A stretch of 64,000 nucleotides of DNA from an uncultured Clostridia bacterium (GCA_934772045.1 CAKVMH010000001.1:310001-374000), one strand, 5' to 3'; positions 15,001 through 20,565 are shown, counted from the first letter of the stretch. Numbers and translations are program-made. The notes: generated by a model from the letters alone, not told the origin.

Positions 15001-18000
15001 TTAAAAATAGTCAGTCGATTATGTTTACAATTACAAAAGGCATTGTGGAAAAACCAACAGCAATTGAAGGCTTAGTTTATAATGGCGACATTCAAAAAGG
15101 TGTTACATTCAATGAAAATGCAGGCTTAACTATCACAGGCACAACAAGTGAAACAAACGCAGGCAAGTATAGTGCCACATTCACACTTGATAATAACCAC
15201 GTGTGGGCTGATGGTACAGGTGATCCGGTAACTATTAAATGGGAAATTAAACAATTAACAGTAATCGTTACATGGGGCGAACAAATAGAATGGACATATG
15301 ACGGAAATCCTCATGCACCTACAGCAACAGCAATCGGTGCAAAAGGTGTGGAATTAAATCTAACAATTTTAGGCGAACAAATAAATGCGTCGAATGAAAT
15401 GTACACTGCAAGTGCAAGTTTAGCTGAAGAACTTGATAAACAGAACTACATTTTAGAAAACACAACTGCTAAATTTAAAATTAACCCAGCAAAAATCGAC
15501 AAATTTGAACTTGAACAAGTTGAATTTGATTACACAGGCAATGAAATAAAAGTTAAAATTAAATCAGTTAAAGCTGGCAAATTAGACGCGACTTATGAAA
15601 AGGACGTATCTAAAACGAGTGTGTGGAGTGCAACCAACGCTGACACGTACAGTGCAACAGTAATTGGTACTGGCAATTTCACAGGTAGCAAAGATGTTGC
15701 TTGGAAAATTAAACCAAAAGTAATCGTATTTAGGCTTGTGTTGAGCCATGAAGGCATGACAGAAGACAACAAACTGACATACATTGCAAAAGATTATACA
15801 ATAAATGTGGCTGTCTACGACGGTGATAAATTATTGTCAGATTCTGAATATGACATTCAAGGTAATATCGCTAGTGAAGTTGGCGAATATAAAGTTAATG
15901 TTATCGGTAAACACAACTATGCAGGTTCAAGTGCTACAGCAAATTGGGAAATTATTAAAATTCAAGTTGATGTCCCAACTTACAATAGTTTGAGTTTAAG
16001 TTACAATGGTAAGGCTCAAGGGCCAGAAATTGTTCATGATTCAAAAGCAATTAGCATTATCCGTGAATATCAAGTAATCGGCGGAACTGGTTATACAACA
16101 ACCACGGAAGCAACTGAATATGCTGATGATTATTACTATATCGTATTTAAGTTGAACGACACCAAACATTACGAATGGAAAACAACTGACGATGAAGCAA
16201 TCAGTGTTAACGGTGAATTTGTAATTGTGAAATGGTCAATTGTTCCAACCGAATTAACTGACGCAATGGTATCATTGGAATATTCTTCAATCCGTTTTGA
16301 CGGCAATGAAAAACAGCCTAAAGTAACCGTTCAAATTGATGGCACTGTAATCCCAGTAGGAAACTATTCAGTTAAATATGCTAACAATACAAATGTTGGC
16401 ACAGCGACTGTAACCATAACTGGTAAAAATAGTTTGTATGGCGCAGTTGAAAAGCAATTTATAATCTCTGAAACAGGTTATAACATTAATTATGTCTGTG
16501 GCGAAGGCGTTTCACCTGTTGAAAACGTAGGCACTTACGATGTCAGTGCAGACGACCAAAAAATTAACTTAAATTCACCTTCTAGGACAGGGTATGTTTT
16601 AGACGGTTGGACAATTTCAGGCGACAATGCAGAAGCACAAATTTTAACTGAAACAAAAGGCAACCAGAAAGTGTATAAATTGTTTATTCCTAAAAACTCA
16701 TATGGGCACATTACTTTAACTGCTGAGTGGAAAGCACAAGTTTATGCAATCACTTACAAGTTAAATGATGGCACGGTTGAAGGGCAAAACCCAGTTTCAT
16801 ACACAATTGAAACTGAGGATTTCACCTTAATTAACCCAACAAAATCAGGTTATAAGTTCATAGGTTGGACTTGGACAAGTGAAGGTAACTTCGGTTCAAC
16901 TGACAAAGAAACAATTGATGTTACAGTTAATAAAGGCAGTTATGGTCACATCGTGTTCACCGCGAACTTCATGGAAGTTTATGAAGTTGTGTTCACAGTT
17001 TCATTCCCAGCGTCAGTTGCAGATAGATATGTTAAGTTTGCGGAATTTGGTTCAGAGTTAGATGCTTCTAACCCAGACGCCAAACCTTTGAATGAATTTG
17101 TTTATGGCATTTCAGTTGAAGGCGCTAACGAGTTGACAATTGACACACGATCAACAGTAAATGGCATAACAACAATCACATTCAATTCGGTTGATGTTGG
17201 CAAAGATTCATATGTTGCAACAACAGCATACACATCTTTAAGCACCGGCAATAAGTTGGAGTTGATTAACTTCTATTACAAAACTGCTGACACATGGGCA
17301 AGCAATTCACAACCAGTTAAAGCATTGAATTATGGTTCAACCACAGGTCGAAAACAAATTTCTGGTTCAATGGGTGTTAAAGTTGAATTCTTCACAGCAT
17401 ACTTGTTTGAGTTTGCAAGTGATTCAAAAGTAAAACTTTCAGATGTGACATTTGACAAAAATGACGCATTCATGGAAACATTGAATGAGAAATATTACAT
17501 TCGCGAAGGCGCTTCATGGTCATTTAAGTTTGATAAATCTAACCTTAAATTAGACTGGGAAGCACTGGTAGGTGTACGTTACAATGTGATTGACTTAAAG
17601 TCAAAAGAAAATTTAACTGGCGTAATTAACACTGGTAATGACTACTTTGCTTATGACGAATCTGGCGTGTATACAGTTACTGGCTTAGGACAAGTTTTGA
17701 GTTTGGAAGAAATTATTAAAACTCCGCTTAACTTGGAAATTCTAGATAACACATCATTTGGTCAAATCAGTTTAATTTCACAAGATGGCGTTGTTAAACG
17801 TGGCGTTGAAGGGACAACTATTAAGGTTTATGACGGCAGTTGGACATTGTCTTTCTTAGGCAACAAAAAACCTGAAACAATCGAAGATGTGGCTAAATTA
17901 TTTGGTAAAACGACTACAACATGGCAAGAAACAGTTGGCTCAGTTGACTCTGGCGTAATTTACAACTTTACGCTTGTTGATAACAATGGCGCATTCCAAC

Positions 18001-18029
18001 TTAAAATTGAACTTGACACGATCGTTTAA
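1..18029 (+). CDS. Giant BspA/InlB/MBG-repeat surface protein, 5' end missing
   Basis: The frame is already open at base 3, inside a DUF285 (BspA-type) repeat, so the start lies before the window; the GTG at 21 is only an internal codon. More than 6,000 residues are visible. Order: DUF285 repeats with the FDTSKVTxMxxMFxxC pattern (about 3-270, 690-1500, 3020-4110); InlB-type (Listeria-Bacteroides) repeats with GWxxxxxG...YTANW-like ends (about 2610-2840, 4220-5550, 16480-16980); about 32 MBG-like domains recognised by YNGxxQ/YDGxEH starts and NAGxYT ends (about 6430-16450); and a unique C-terminal 340 residues. BspA, InlB and MBG modules are known in adhesins and cell-surface proteins of host-associated bacteria. 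No LPXTG motif or C-terminal membrane helix is present, so how it is held on the cell is unclear. A terminator follows at 18153. The family call is secure; the binding partner is unknown. Confidence 0.9.
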   Translation, partial: GFDTSSVTSMTEMFTHCYKLTELDLSNFKTSKVTSMTRMFYVPYYGGSTSNSSLKSLNLSSFDLTACTSLTGMLNGCLKLEDFKTPYNSGSSDRSVALPSRLFDIDDGHYNKLYQKDATFSIGSASHVLNVKPLEVLFPTIWRKTLSEETTTGTSGMIYGGIGVGSTDITSMLFVNKPVDATSFEYNGLTYYNKNVRLVENGIAIFAASNNTDIAFVWENDILAPSGCKNLFSNLNVMSIIFEIFNTKNATTMEYMFYGDTELTGLDLSGFDTSKVTDMYGTFFNCKKLQTLILINWDTSKVNDMACMFYSCLSLTDLDLRNFNTSEVTNMQSMFGMSTWFGDKSLLKSINLSSFNTGKVTNMSTMFNGCSSLESLDITNFNTSKVTNMTSMFNGCSNLESLDVSCLDTNKVQYMGSMFAGCSKLTNLDLSNFDISSATNMSTLFYVCYSLKNIIFPTNWNTNNVTYMSSMFAGCTSLESLDLSSFTISDSCDVENMLNFGANNKIKWIKTPKSVGKEIAITTNTEGNRLYDTSTATGTAVTSITTSDASKTFKRGAVLTLSSACDSAEDIDSVNGKSNSTFVWTLATANNTTTYSKVVLYDEKVGYLPMVYRTDGYVLDKWSNSDTGANVYLTTDSNVPNDITFVSVWKENILNISAYFDGVKNNSYTSIINVTVTNASNNASVSGSAPTYTTLPDGEYIIFSSIATTLKNTKMYCAVHIKVDLGYLYTYDIYTKEEGERYAHLDFSLSYYSVMEFKTTSDNAEVYPVDSYGNELTSYTEPVYLCKGYDAERATLTYGGTGANKDGYLYYAGTKIAKCVANTGYEIDQNLVRWYGDAGVTADGLIGYSTLDLNKKESTVDARRGFKAEIYTISYNLNGGTLATGANPTSYSSASTLPLTLNNPTKEKYTFLGWTGSNGSTPQRTVAIAQGTTDDLNYTANWQLADVTFDWNWKSQISGTTNGIGKSAQAITSIRFERTAPSGYTYSGKALASGIEIWTTGTASAPSTDIAFVWSSKIYAPSSCKELFGGYYIENNKVMPQMPLLTSLLFNNFDTSKVVTMESMFERSILLANLDLTGFDTSKVTSMRGMFDFCKSLEGLGLSSWNTENVTDMGFMFYNCDKIQNITIGSQWFTNKVTIMTSMFEGCSSLASIEFIGNWYTGNVTNMGKMFANCSSLTTLDFSKGFNTSSVTAMNSMFYNCSKLESIIFSSNWDTSKVETMGSMFQGCSSLKELDLSNWDTSSLKDYYSGEDTLTTGGSYYSEQWSVDWMFCGCSALETLTLPQNFITSKVTCIGNLFRDCSSLTSLDVSGWNTTNVAKASGIFSGCSSLTTLDLSDWNLKNLLDDYNLGYKELILRDCTSLCELRTPINSGSKTIKLSLPHDMFDVDNYNQTYRSFALLTTSHTLKATVNLTLTADANDGEITGGTGWTISTDKKTATKPVPNRTAYGTLPTATRIGYEFAGWFTEAIDGTQVTDTTVMGNTNTTIYAHWTINTSTIKLGPSENIREVKWALSADAEESEWTKLTTSGFEANANTNYYFMATVDTLTGYTTTFLSWSGWFEETSNPSTGHSFTEKGQTYIVYASATREANWYTITANTENGSITQTGNEWTIPTGGKTATKQVTYNTAIGVLPTVSSYESNGCEYTFDRWVLESDSTVVITATTTMTYKSDITIIPKFKEKGIEYSITVKGKGGSYNGSESYTTNYTRSSNAGQITIPTFTRANYTFEGWEITQPDTCKARFVENERTLEIPAYSYGDITLTAKWKLNVFTLTANANGGSISTTNGWTGTGATATKQVANGIAYGTLPEVTPLTGYTLAGWYTEETNGTQVDENTTMGTADTTIYAHWTLNTSTIKLGTLTNVSKVEYSTSRTGSWTQLTTSGFTANANTNYYFKATVETATGYTIRFSGWSGWFEDTSNPSAGHSFIENNKEYTVNATATKVANMYTLTADANGGTITYAPNGWTISTDKKTATRQVAYDDTYYGTLPTVKNGVYVLHKWMVNGSYVTSTTKMADKDTTIKAVWNAKIYFEESDGVEKVMRKYLNETIELPTSKAEAIDVPLYGNYHFTAELKAGYEFVYFESDGKCFVHESNETDDNGNKNTDKGKCYKISACRYMPSAETGGKTYYIKVVTKFVATEIETPTGAVTTEKVYGYDEFVVTTVTAKNGGGEWIYSLTGTDADKFTLSTTSATTGSVQVSFKQGANVGSYTCQVKATSTSNGTSATTGDITVTITQREVTITWLTQTTFTYDGNEHSVKATIGNLVNSDSVTFSYTGTTTAMKAGNYTATISGLTGAKAGNYKLPSTGLTCSWKITKANGFVQVEKAEINNVNFPNEVTNKVTNCHDFTALSITSGDQTIVPDGNISIDSSTHVITINPIKRGSVTITVTCAETENYNKAEVTFTISWNEGKINYTVTGFDGEYDGKAHGIQITDIVPDTTTVKFGTDKNNCTLTESPTLTNVGTLRVYFQLKQDGYTTVTDWKDVVIKAKNISTATTENVDDQTYTGSQIKPTPEVSIKLGQNTIATTLSNGTDFDYSYRDNTVVGTATITITGKGNYTGTITKTFNIVAQEITVVPTEAGGHVYNGSEQKTTWNNFDQTKLETTGPLFGTIAGDRPVNFKPKANYKWSQAICNKYNLSSATDAVKVTWTIAKAKLTISAVGNFATNATNKEYITKIYDGTTTATVTYGTHYSVTATNSDLTPVLGEDKDFIVNATYASEVVGTSIITVTLNSSSTNVEIVSGANSCKLNGKITNKEITLTWADLSVEYNGKSQLPTATYTDVNGETKYATITIDGEHKDVGTYTAKASVENYTITNSTDTFEITAKALTITSVTPSATVTKEYDGNRNVKQTFTAVVDGIVVGDDVVFTQKYAIYASKDVANEIKITVYFTLSGSKANNYTCGNIIVTTTGAITQRVLKISWPEDRTFEYNGSEHIVSAMTNKVGTEEVWLTYVYEPNATPSIIQGATNVGKYVSIVKGLTGADASNYKLPDTGLECEWEITKATVAVPTASTTTFTYNGSEQTYLPANWESIKAYVDIKGNTRTDAGSQTVTVSLKDTANYRWKNDNNNNDTEGKTLTFTIKQAQLTKLELNETSFIYNNELKTVTIKALWANETWDVTGSAQQGTDYTVSGIWSETKVGTWTATVEGKGNFTGTASAEWTIGKATSTVNKVEISGNNWVGQTLTANVTTDADGEINYVWRYRWTENDITKTTIVNYQVNYKQTLTLTEDFIGKSILVEVTIEEGASYNAVTEKFADITDDSNNTYEVCHGVVEVPTANTTTFTYTGSKQEYYPGNWDSISAFAVISNNTRTDAGTQDVTISLKENYCWPDGTNTPKTIKWIIAKATLTDITKVATVVEGRGNYDGNTTYCATITPKVEMQVVSGLDKTYGNTIAVTVGTATNLLPGRKDAGTQDVYFKLTNMENYNDYEGTTKVTVSATANPVIVSAIDGLVYTGETQDLVTVANKQGKVYFSFTSIEDAKSSQNETIPQGTKADDYIIYWYCTGDDNYSEASGYLIVTIAKANLTDITKVATIVEGRGNYDENTTYCATITPKVEMQVVSGLDKTYGNTIAVTVGTATNLLPGRKDAGTQDVYFKLTGMQNYNDYEGTTKVTVSATTNPVTVSAIEGLVYTGSAQDLVTVTGAQGEVYFAIGTELTKDNYNSVGNTAIPSETNAGDYTIYWYCTGDDNYSAASDNVTATIEKSDNNPTVIMQGYTYAGIKTEPSLTGNNSSGKVTYYYNTTDSTTDGYDWNRVTSSTYLDAGNYYMYAVIAGDTNYNDYTTSTTAFTILKANNTVVVTGKTELKYTGLSQDLVTVVSAQGEVYFAIGTELTKDNYNSVGNTAIPAETNANIDGYLVYWYCVGNNNYNAKSGNVNVTIDKADGILELSASSVSAEFPNQATNTITKSHDGIIEVESSNNEIATVRLTGSVITITPHQQKEVTISVTCNETENYNAKTITFTAKFTVGEISYSASGYTGVYDEKAHGITVTSSTPGAQISYSKTENGTYSSDEIKYKDVGEYTVWYKIEATGYTPITGSEMVKITPKDISGAKVTLDNVLTYNGSVQTQNVTVTLSGYTNVTYNITGNTGKDAGTYYLTIVGTGNFTGKKEGIKWTINKATLINSDFPYISADEHLVYNGNTQSPTWQNFDETKWQKAEGYQATDAGNYTAKFIPTSNYQLDGAECVEVEWSIAKAILTVTAKNEEVTYGDALPSYTYSITGFVNDGETVANLTKQPSATCNYTLYGDVNDGSYTITVSGGEAKNYTFTYINATLTVNKRVVTVEWQTEKTFTYDGKEHSVTATIGNRVNDDEVDFVYENNTATDEGAWTARITGLTGAKADNYALPTEGLTLDWSIGSAEIDCKPTGYEGVYDGKEHTGSVTVNIPSTGATIMYSLDKTTYDSSVCPSVKDVKYTNGEVDSYTVYFQITAFNYKKKTGKFTIKIKPRTLTVKPDALSKTYGDVDPKLTYTYSGNVEGETPDFEGVLTRVTGEDVGTYPISVGSLKLIDNGTFLANNYEFKFTEGVLFTINPQTTITSVEIVYTTEAPNTPFVYDGTEKSPAGVIVKVNGKELTKDVDYTISGTLSAIYANEDGYTIEVTGVNNYEGASYNDVKWFINKAEIVAPTKPNDKTYNSLEQAHGISVPEHTSTVEGNSTLKATNAGSYTVEFKLDDIGNYKWSDGTVGNKTVTWVINPYDLTNATIDNIGEQSFTGKPLTPAPTVIAHGTVLESGKQIVCEYANNTDVGIATVTIRPNNSNYTNSQTKEFNIVASSASFVVNNKTVFYNGEEHTIDPATNVKGGVVKYSLDQSNWSETLPTKVDAGVYTIYCKLETNAGYEISDAEKQATLTILRKLIAVPTAIEGLVYNGESQTGVNSGEGYTLTGDTAINAGSHTAIATLDKNHKWNDTDSLNNREISWIIEQFDLGYATIGEVPAQEFTGDPIEPKPTVTVKLIGDVETELTLGTDFVYSYENNKNAGIKTAKVTIKAVENAECNFKNSQSIMFTITKGIVEKPTAIEGLVYNGDIQKGVTFNENAGLTITGTTSETNAGKYSATFTLDNNHVWADGTGDPVTIKWEIKQLTVIVTWGEQIEWTYDGNPHAPTATAIGAKGVELNLTILGEQINASNEMYTASASLAEELDKQNYILENTTAKFKINPAKIDKFELEQVEFDYTGNEIKVKIKSVKAGKLDATYEKDVSKTSVWSATNADTYSATVIGTGNFTGSKDVAWKIKPKVIVFRLVLSHEGMTEDNKLTYIAKDYTINVAVYDGDKLLSDSEYDIQGNIASEVGEYKVNVIGKHNYAGSSATANWEIIKIQVDVPTYNSLSLSYNGKAQGPEIVHDSKAISIIREYQVIGGTGYTTTTEATEYADDYYYIVFKLNDTKHYEWKTTDDEAISVNGEFVIVKWSIVPTELTDAMVSLEYSSIRFDGNEKQPKVTVQIDGTVIPVGNYSVKYANNTNVGTATVTITGKNSLYGAVEKQFIISETGYNINYVCGEGVSPVENVGTYDVSADDQKINLNSPSRTGYVLDGWTISGDNAEAQILTETKGNQKVYKLFIPKNSYGHITLTAEWKAQVYAITYKLNDGTVEGQNPVSYTIETEDFTLINPTKSGYKFIGWTWTSEGNFGSTDKETIDVTVNKGSYGHIVFTANFMEVYEVVFTVSFPASVADRYVKFAEFGSELDASNPDAKPLNEFVYGISVEGANELTIDTRSTVNGITTITFNSVDVGKDSYVATTAYTSLSTGNKLELINFYYKTADTWASNSQPVKALNYGSTTGRKQISGSMGVKVEFFTAYLFEFASDSKVKLSDVTFDKNDAFMETLNEKYYIREGASWSFKFDKSNLKLDWEALVGVRYNVIDLKSKENLTGVINTGNDYFAYDESGVYTVTGLGQVLSLEEIIKTPLNLEILDNTSFGQISLISQDGVVKRGVEGTTIKVYDGSWTLSFLGNKKPETIEDVAKLFGKTTTTWQETVGSVDSGVIYNFTLVDNNGAFQLKIELDTIV
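4480..5860 (+). repeat. Diverged module duplication in the InlB-repeat part
   Basis: The protein segment from about 4481 to 4790 (NTSTIKLG ... SGWFEETSNPSTGHSF) recurs at about 5557-5860 (NTSTIKLG ... SGWFEDTSNPSAGHSF). Each copy is preceded by an InlB-type repeat ending in TTIYAHW. This is an older duplication than the 10 kb one, because the codons have drifted. Confidence 0.85.
10041..11108 (+). repeat. 534-bp tandem duplication inside the giant surface gene
   Basis: Two direct copies (10041-10574 and 10575-11108), offset by exactly 534 bp or 178 codons. The first 300 bases of the two copies are nearly identical, including long identical runs through the GRKDAGTQDVYFKL region; the second halves have diverged more. 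A third partial copy of the QGEVYFAIGTELTKDNYN segment lies at about 11475-11560. In-frame duplication of MBG modules fits growth by unequal recombination or replication slippage. Confidence 0.9.
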
Positions 18030-18152
18030 TAAAATGATTATAAAAACTAGAATGTAAAGCATTAGCTAATGTTAGCAAAAATGTTTAGCATTAAAGTTAA
18101 CTTACTGGCTTTAAATCAAATTTTGATGTTTTAGCATTAAAACAATACAAAA

Positions 18153-18179
18153 AATCCACGGTTTTCCGTGGATTTTTTT
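18153..18179 (+). terminator. Intrinsic terminator after the giant surface gene
   Basis: Stem AATCCACGG / CCGTGGATT (9 bp, loop TTTT) followed by a T run. It is preceded by A residues, so it may also stop transcription from the other strand. Confidence 0.9.
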
Positions 18180-18240
18180 GTGCTCCTATTATCTGCATAA
18201 CAAGGGTTGAAACTGTAGGTTCATGTCCGTTTATTGTGTT

Positions 18241-18273
18241 AAACAAAAATAAAAAACTAGGCTTAATGCCTAG
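18241..18273 (-). terminator. Intrinsic terminator of tRNA-Leu
   Basis: Read on the minus strand, stem CTAGGC / GCCTAG with a 5-nt loop is followed by a T-rich run, starting about 10 nt past the tRNA CCA end. Confidence 0.85.
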
Positions 18274-18282
18274 AATGGTTTT

Positions 18283-18369
18283 TGGTGCGGATAACAGGAC
18301 TTGAACCTGCAAGAATGTTACTTCACAAGATCCTTAGTCTTGCGCGTCTGCCAATTCCGCCATATCCGC
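18283..18369 (-). tRNA. tRNA-Leu (UAA anticodon), CCA encoded
   Basis: The minus strand folds as a class II tRNA. The acceptor stem is GCGGATA / TATCCGC with discriminator A and encoded CCA. The D-arm contains AATTGGCAGA, the anticodon stem is CAAGA / TCTTG with loop CTAAGGA (anticodon TAA), there is a long variable arm, and the T-arm contains GGTTCAAGTCC. It decodes UUA/UUG leucine codons. The long variable arm and UAA anticodon are diagnostic of tRNA-Leu. Confidence 0.97.
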
Positions 18370-18528
18370 ATGTAATTAAGATAAGGTAGCTTTAACACAA
18401 ACCAAACTTTTTGCGCAAGACTTATAGGAGTCCCTTTAAAGGATAACCATTTTTCTGCCAAATTTTACATTAGGCTTAAGTTTGTATTAATGTTGTTTTT
18501 TAATTGCAAATTACATTTGCTGTCCAAT

Positions 18529-18557
18529 AAGTTAGCACAAAAAAAGCCAATTGTCAA
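18529..18557 (-). promoter_or_regulatory. Candidate promoter for tRNA-Leu
   Basis: Minus strand: TTGACA, 17-bp spacer, TAACTT preceded by TGC (extended -10 type). It would give a leader of about 150 nt before the tRNA. The -10 is poor, so this is tentative. Confidence 0.4.
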
Positions 18558-18616
18558 GTTATTGTTGCGATTTTAGGCTAAAGTTTAAATAAAATTTTTA
18601 AATTAACCAAATTCGT

Positions 18617-18646
18617 TTGTGAAAATTAGATTGTTTTTGCTATAAT
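18617..18646 (+). promoter_or_regulatory. Promoter of the nucleoside hydrolase-pgsA operon
   Basis: TTGTGA, 18-bp spacer, TATAAT with an extended TGC element directly before it; the start codon lies about 30 nt downstream. It is the only good promoter between the tRNA and this gene. Confidence 0.75.
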
Positions 18647-18676
18647 ACTCAAACAAGGATTTTTAACGGAGTTGAT

Positions 18677-19630
18677 ATGGCTGAAAAACTTCATTGCATA
18701 ATAGACACAGACCCCGGGGTTGATGACTCCGCCGCTATTTCATTGACATTGTATGATGAATTTGTGGACATTGATTTAATAACCACAGTTGCTGGTAATT
18801 TGGATTTAAAATCGGTTACGCGCAACGCTTTGCATTTGTTGGAAAAGTTTAATCGCACCGACATTCCGCTTGCAATGGGTGCAGATAAACCTATGGAAAG
18901 GGAAAGCAAAGACGCAAAATTTATACATCAAGCGCAAGGTATGGGTGGTTACACACCACCTAAAACGGTCAAATTAAAGCCGCTAGATAAGCCTGCGGTT
19001 GAAGCGATGTATGAAACGATTAATCGTTATGCTGGCAACATTTGTATTGTGGCATTGGGGCCACAAACGAATTTGGGATATTTGCTTTTGGCACACCCAG
19101 ATGTTAAAAACAAGGTTAAGCACATTTACTGCGAAGGCTGTGCTCCATTCGGTTGGAAAAGTGAAGGTAAGTGGACTGAATACATATCATTCAACGCGTC
19201 AAGCGACCCAGAAGCGTTCGACATTGTGATGAAAAGTGGCATTCCAGTTACAATTGTTCCATCTCGCATGGGGCGGGACCTTGCAAATTTCACAGAAAAA
19301 GAAGTTTACGATATTGGCAAAATCAACGATGTTGGCAGGTTTATTTGTGAAATGTACAGCGGTTATTGGGAACATGGCTACATGGACAGGCGCATTGCGA
19401 CAAACGACACATGTGCAGTTCTAAACATGCGTTGCCCAAGCCTTTTCAAAACCATAGGCGTTGATATTGAAATAGACAAAGACGCTATGCCAGGCAAAAC
19501 CACCATAGTTAAAAACAAAAAAAGCCACATTCAGTTGGTTACAAAAGTAAACCGCAAAAAGTTGCATAAATTCTATTTTGATGCTGTAAGAAAATTAAAT
19601 AGGTTCACTTTTTATAAAAAAGGAGAGTAA
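18677..19630 (+). CDS. Inosine-uridine preferring nucleoside hydrolase family protein
   Basis: 317 residues. Members of this family split the N-glycosidic bond of nucleosides into base plus ribose, or hydrolyse related pyridine ribosides. The N-terminal Ca2+/ribose-binding signature IDTDPGVDD sits at residues 9-17, the mid-protein ALGPQTNLG motif matches the family's ALGPLTNLA, and a C-terminal NDTCAVL segment matches the family's metal-binding aspartate region. There is no signal peptide, so it is cytosolic. ATG follows ACGGAGTTGAT, a usable Shine-Dalgarno. pgsA starts 5 nt after its stop, so the two are co-transcribed. Substrate cannot be fixed from sequence. Family assignment is firm. Confidence 0.9.
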   Translation: MAEKLHCIIDTDPGVDDSAAISLTLYDEFVDIDLITTVAGNLDLKSVTRNALHLLEKFNRTDIPLAMGADKPMERESKDAKFIHQAQGMGGYTPPKTVKLKPLDKPAVEAMYETINRYAGNICIVALGPQTNLGYLLLAHPDVKNKVKHIYCEGCAPFGWKSEGKWTEYISFNASSDPEAFDIVMKSGIPVTIVPSRMGRDLANFTEKEVYDIGKINDVGRFICEMYSGYWEHGYMDRRIATNDTCAVLNMRCPSLFKTIGVDIEIDKDAMPGKTTIVKNKKSHIQLVTKVNRKKLHKFYFDAVRKLNRFTFYKKGE

Positions 19631-19635
19631 TTAAC

Positions 19636-20238
19636 ATGAATTTACCTAACAAATTGACCATGCTTCGCATAATTTTAATTCCATTTATGATGTTCTTTTA
19701 TTTGGCATCATTCATTCCGTTCGGCATCGGCAAGATCGTTGCAACTGTAATTTTCATTGTTGCATCTTTAACCGACCTTTTGGACGGCAAAATTGCCCGT
19801 AAATATAATTTAGTTACCGATTTAGGCAAATTCCTTGACCCAATTGCGGATAAATTGTTAACAGCAACTGCATTTTTGCTTATTATGGCAGACGGCACAT
19901 TGCCAGCACCATGGGGTGTAATTGTTGTTGCTATCATCATCGCGCGTGAATATACCGTAAGTGCGCTTAGGCAAATTGCTGGCACGAAAGGCATTGTTTT
20001 GGCAGCGGACATGTGGGGCAAAATTAAAACTGTTGTGCAAATGATTGCTTTGCCAACATGTTTCCTTGTTGCATATTTAAATTGTGCAGGTTTTGCAAGC
20101 ACAACTGCCATTTTGGTTGTTTCAATCGTTAGCTATGTCCTTGTCGGTTTGGCTACTGTGCTTACTGTTATGTCTGGCATACATTATTTGGTTAAAAATC
20201 GCGAATGTTTTAAAGATGACAGCAAAAAACAAGGTTAA
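19636..20238 (+). CDS. pgsA: CDP-diacylglycerol-glycerol-3-phosphate 3-phosphatidyltransferase
   Basis: 200 residues with several hydrophobic helices. It makes phosphatidylglycerophosphate from CDP-diacylglycerol and glycerol-3-phosphate, the committed step to phosphatidylglycerol and cardiolipin in the membrane. The full CDP-alcohol phosphotransferase signature D-x2-DG-x2-AR-x8-G-x3-D-x3-D is present around residues 54-78 (DLLDGKIAR ... DLGKFLDPIAD). Shine-Dalgarno GGAGAG lies 10 nt before ATG. pgsA next to recA is a familiar Bacillota arrangement (pgsA-cinA-recA); cinA is absent here and a small membrane gene sits in its place. Confidence 0.95.
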   Translation: MNLPNKLTMLRIILIPFMMFFYLASFIPFGIGKIVATVIFIVASLTDLLDGKIARKYNLVTDLGKFLDPIADKLLTATAFLLIMADGTLPAPWGVIVVAIIIAREYTVSALRQIAGTKGIVLAADMWGKIKTVVQMIALPTCFLVAYLNCAGFASTTAILVVSIVSYVLVGLATVLTVMSGIHYLVKNRECFKDDSKKQG

Positions 20239-20255
20239 TATTATTTAAAATTTGT

Positions 20256-20269
20256 CGAACAAATGTTTG
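20256..20269 (+). promoter_or_regulatory. LexA-binding SOS box
   Basis: CGAACAAATGTTTG matches every position of the Bacillus-type SOS consensus CGAACRNRYGTTYG. It overlaps the first three bases of the -35 hexamer at 20267, the expected place for a repressor. LexA bound here would block transcription until DNA damage activates RecA. Confidence 0.9.
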
Positions 20270-20295
20270 ACAAATTCTTTTTTTACAGTTATAAT
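20267..20295 (+). promoter_or_regulatory. SOS-regulated promoter of the small membrane gene and recA
   Basis: Perfect consensus: TTGACA, 17-bp spacer, TATAAT. The predicted transcript starts near 20302 and carries the 79-residue membrane protein followed by recA. Confidence 0.9.
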
Positions 20296-20316
20296 TATTT
20301 CATATTTGGAGGATTT

Positions 20317-20556
20317 ATGGGTAAAAAAATTAAATCTAAAACCAGCATTATTTTAGATGCTTGTTGTGGCATTTTGATGTTGGTTTGCAGTATGGCATAT
20401 GTCCTTATTGGCATAATCGCAAAAGTTTGGCACCCAACTTGGATAATTGTGGTTGCTGGTGGGTTTGTGTGCGCTATTATCGGCATTGTTAAGGACACAA
20501 TTACAAACATTAAATCAGTTGACGAAACGAAAAATGAAACCACCAAGGAAGAGTAA
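20317..20556 (+). CDS. Small two-helix membrane protein, SOS-controlled, first gene of the recA operon
   Basis: 79 residues, not recognised as a named family. The start at 20317 is chosen over an upstream in-frame ATG at 20263 because GGAGG lies 4 nt before it and because the upstream start would precede the promoter. A lysine-rich N-terminus is followed by two hydrophobic helices (about residues 11-34 and 40-57) and a charged tail (KSVDETKNETTKEE). recA begins 9 nt after its stop. The exact SOS box over the shared promoter implies induction by DNA damage. Small SOS-induced membrane proteins that hold back cell division are known in other bacteria (YneA, SidA, DidA), so a similar job is possible, but no sequence similarity is claimed. 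Confidence 0.8.
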   Translation: MGKKIKSKTSIILDACCGILMLVCSMAYVLIGIIAKVWHPTWIIVVAGGFVCAIIGIVKDTITNIKSVDETKNETTKEE

Positions 20557-20565
20557 GGAGAGTTT

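Noticed and set aside
18097..18312. Minus-strand reading frame of 71 codons
   Set aside because: It runs across the 3' end of tRNA-Leu and two terminators; the MQVQVLLSA-like start is a typical artefact of tRNA sequence.
19698..20111. 137-codon minus-strand frame under pgsA
   Set aside because: pgsA on the plus strand is certain by its complete catalytic signature; the shadow has no start signals.
20263..20316. Longer N-terminus for the small membrane protein before recA
   Set aside because: The extra codons overlap the SOS box and promoter; GGAGG before 20317 marks the real start.
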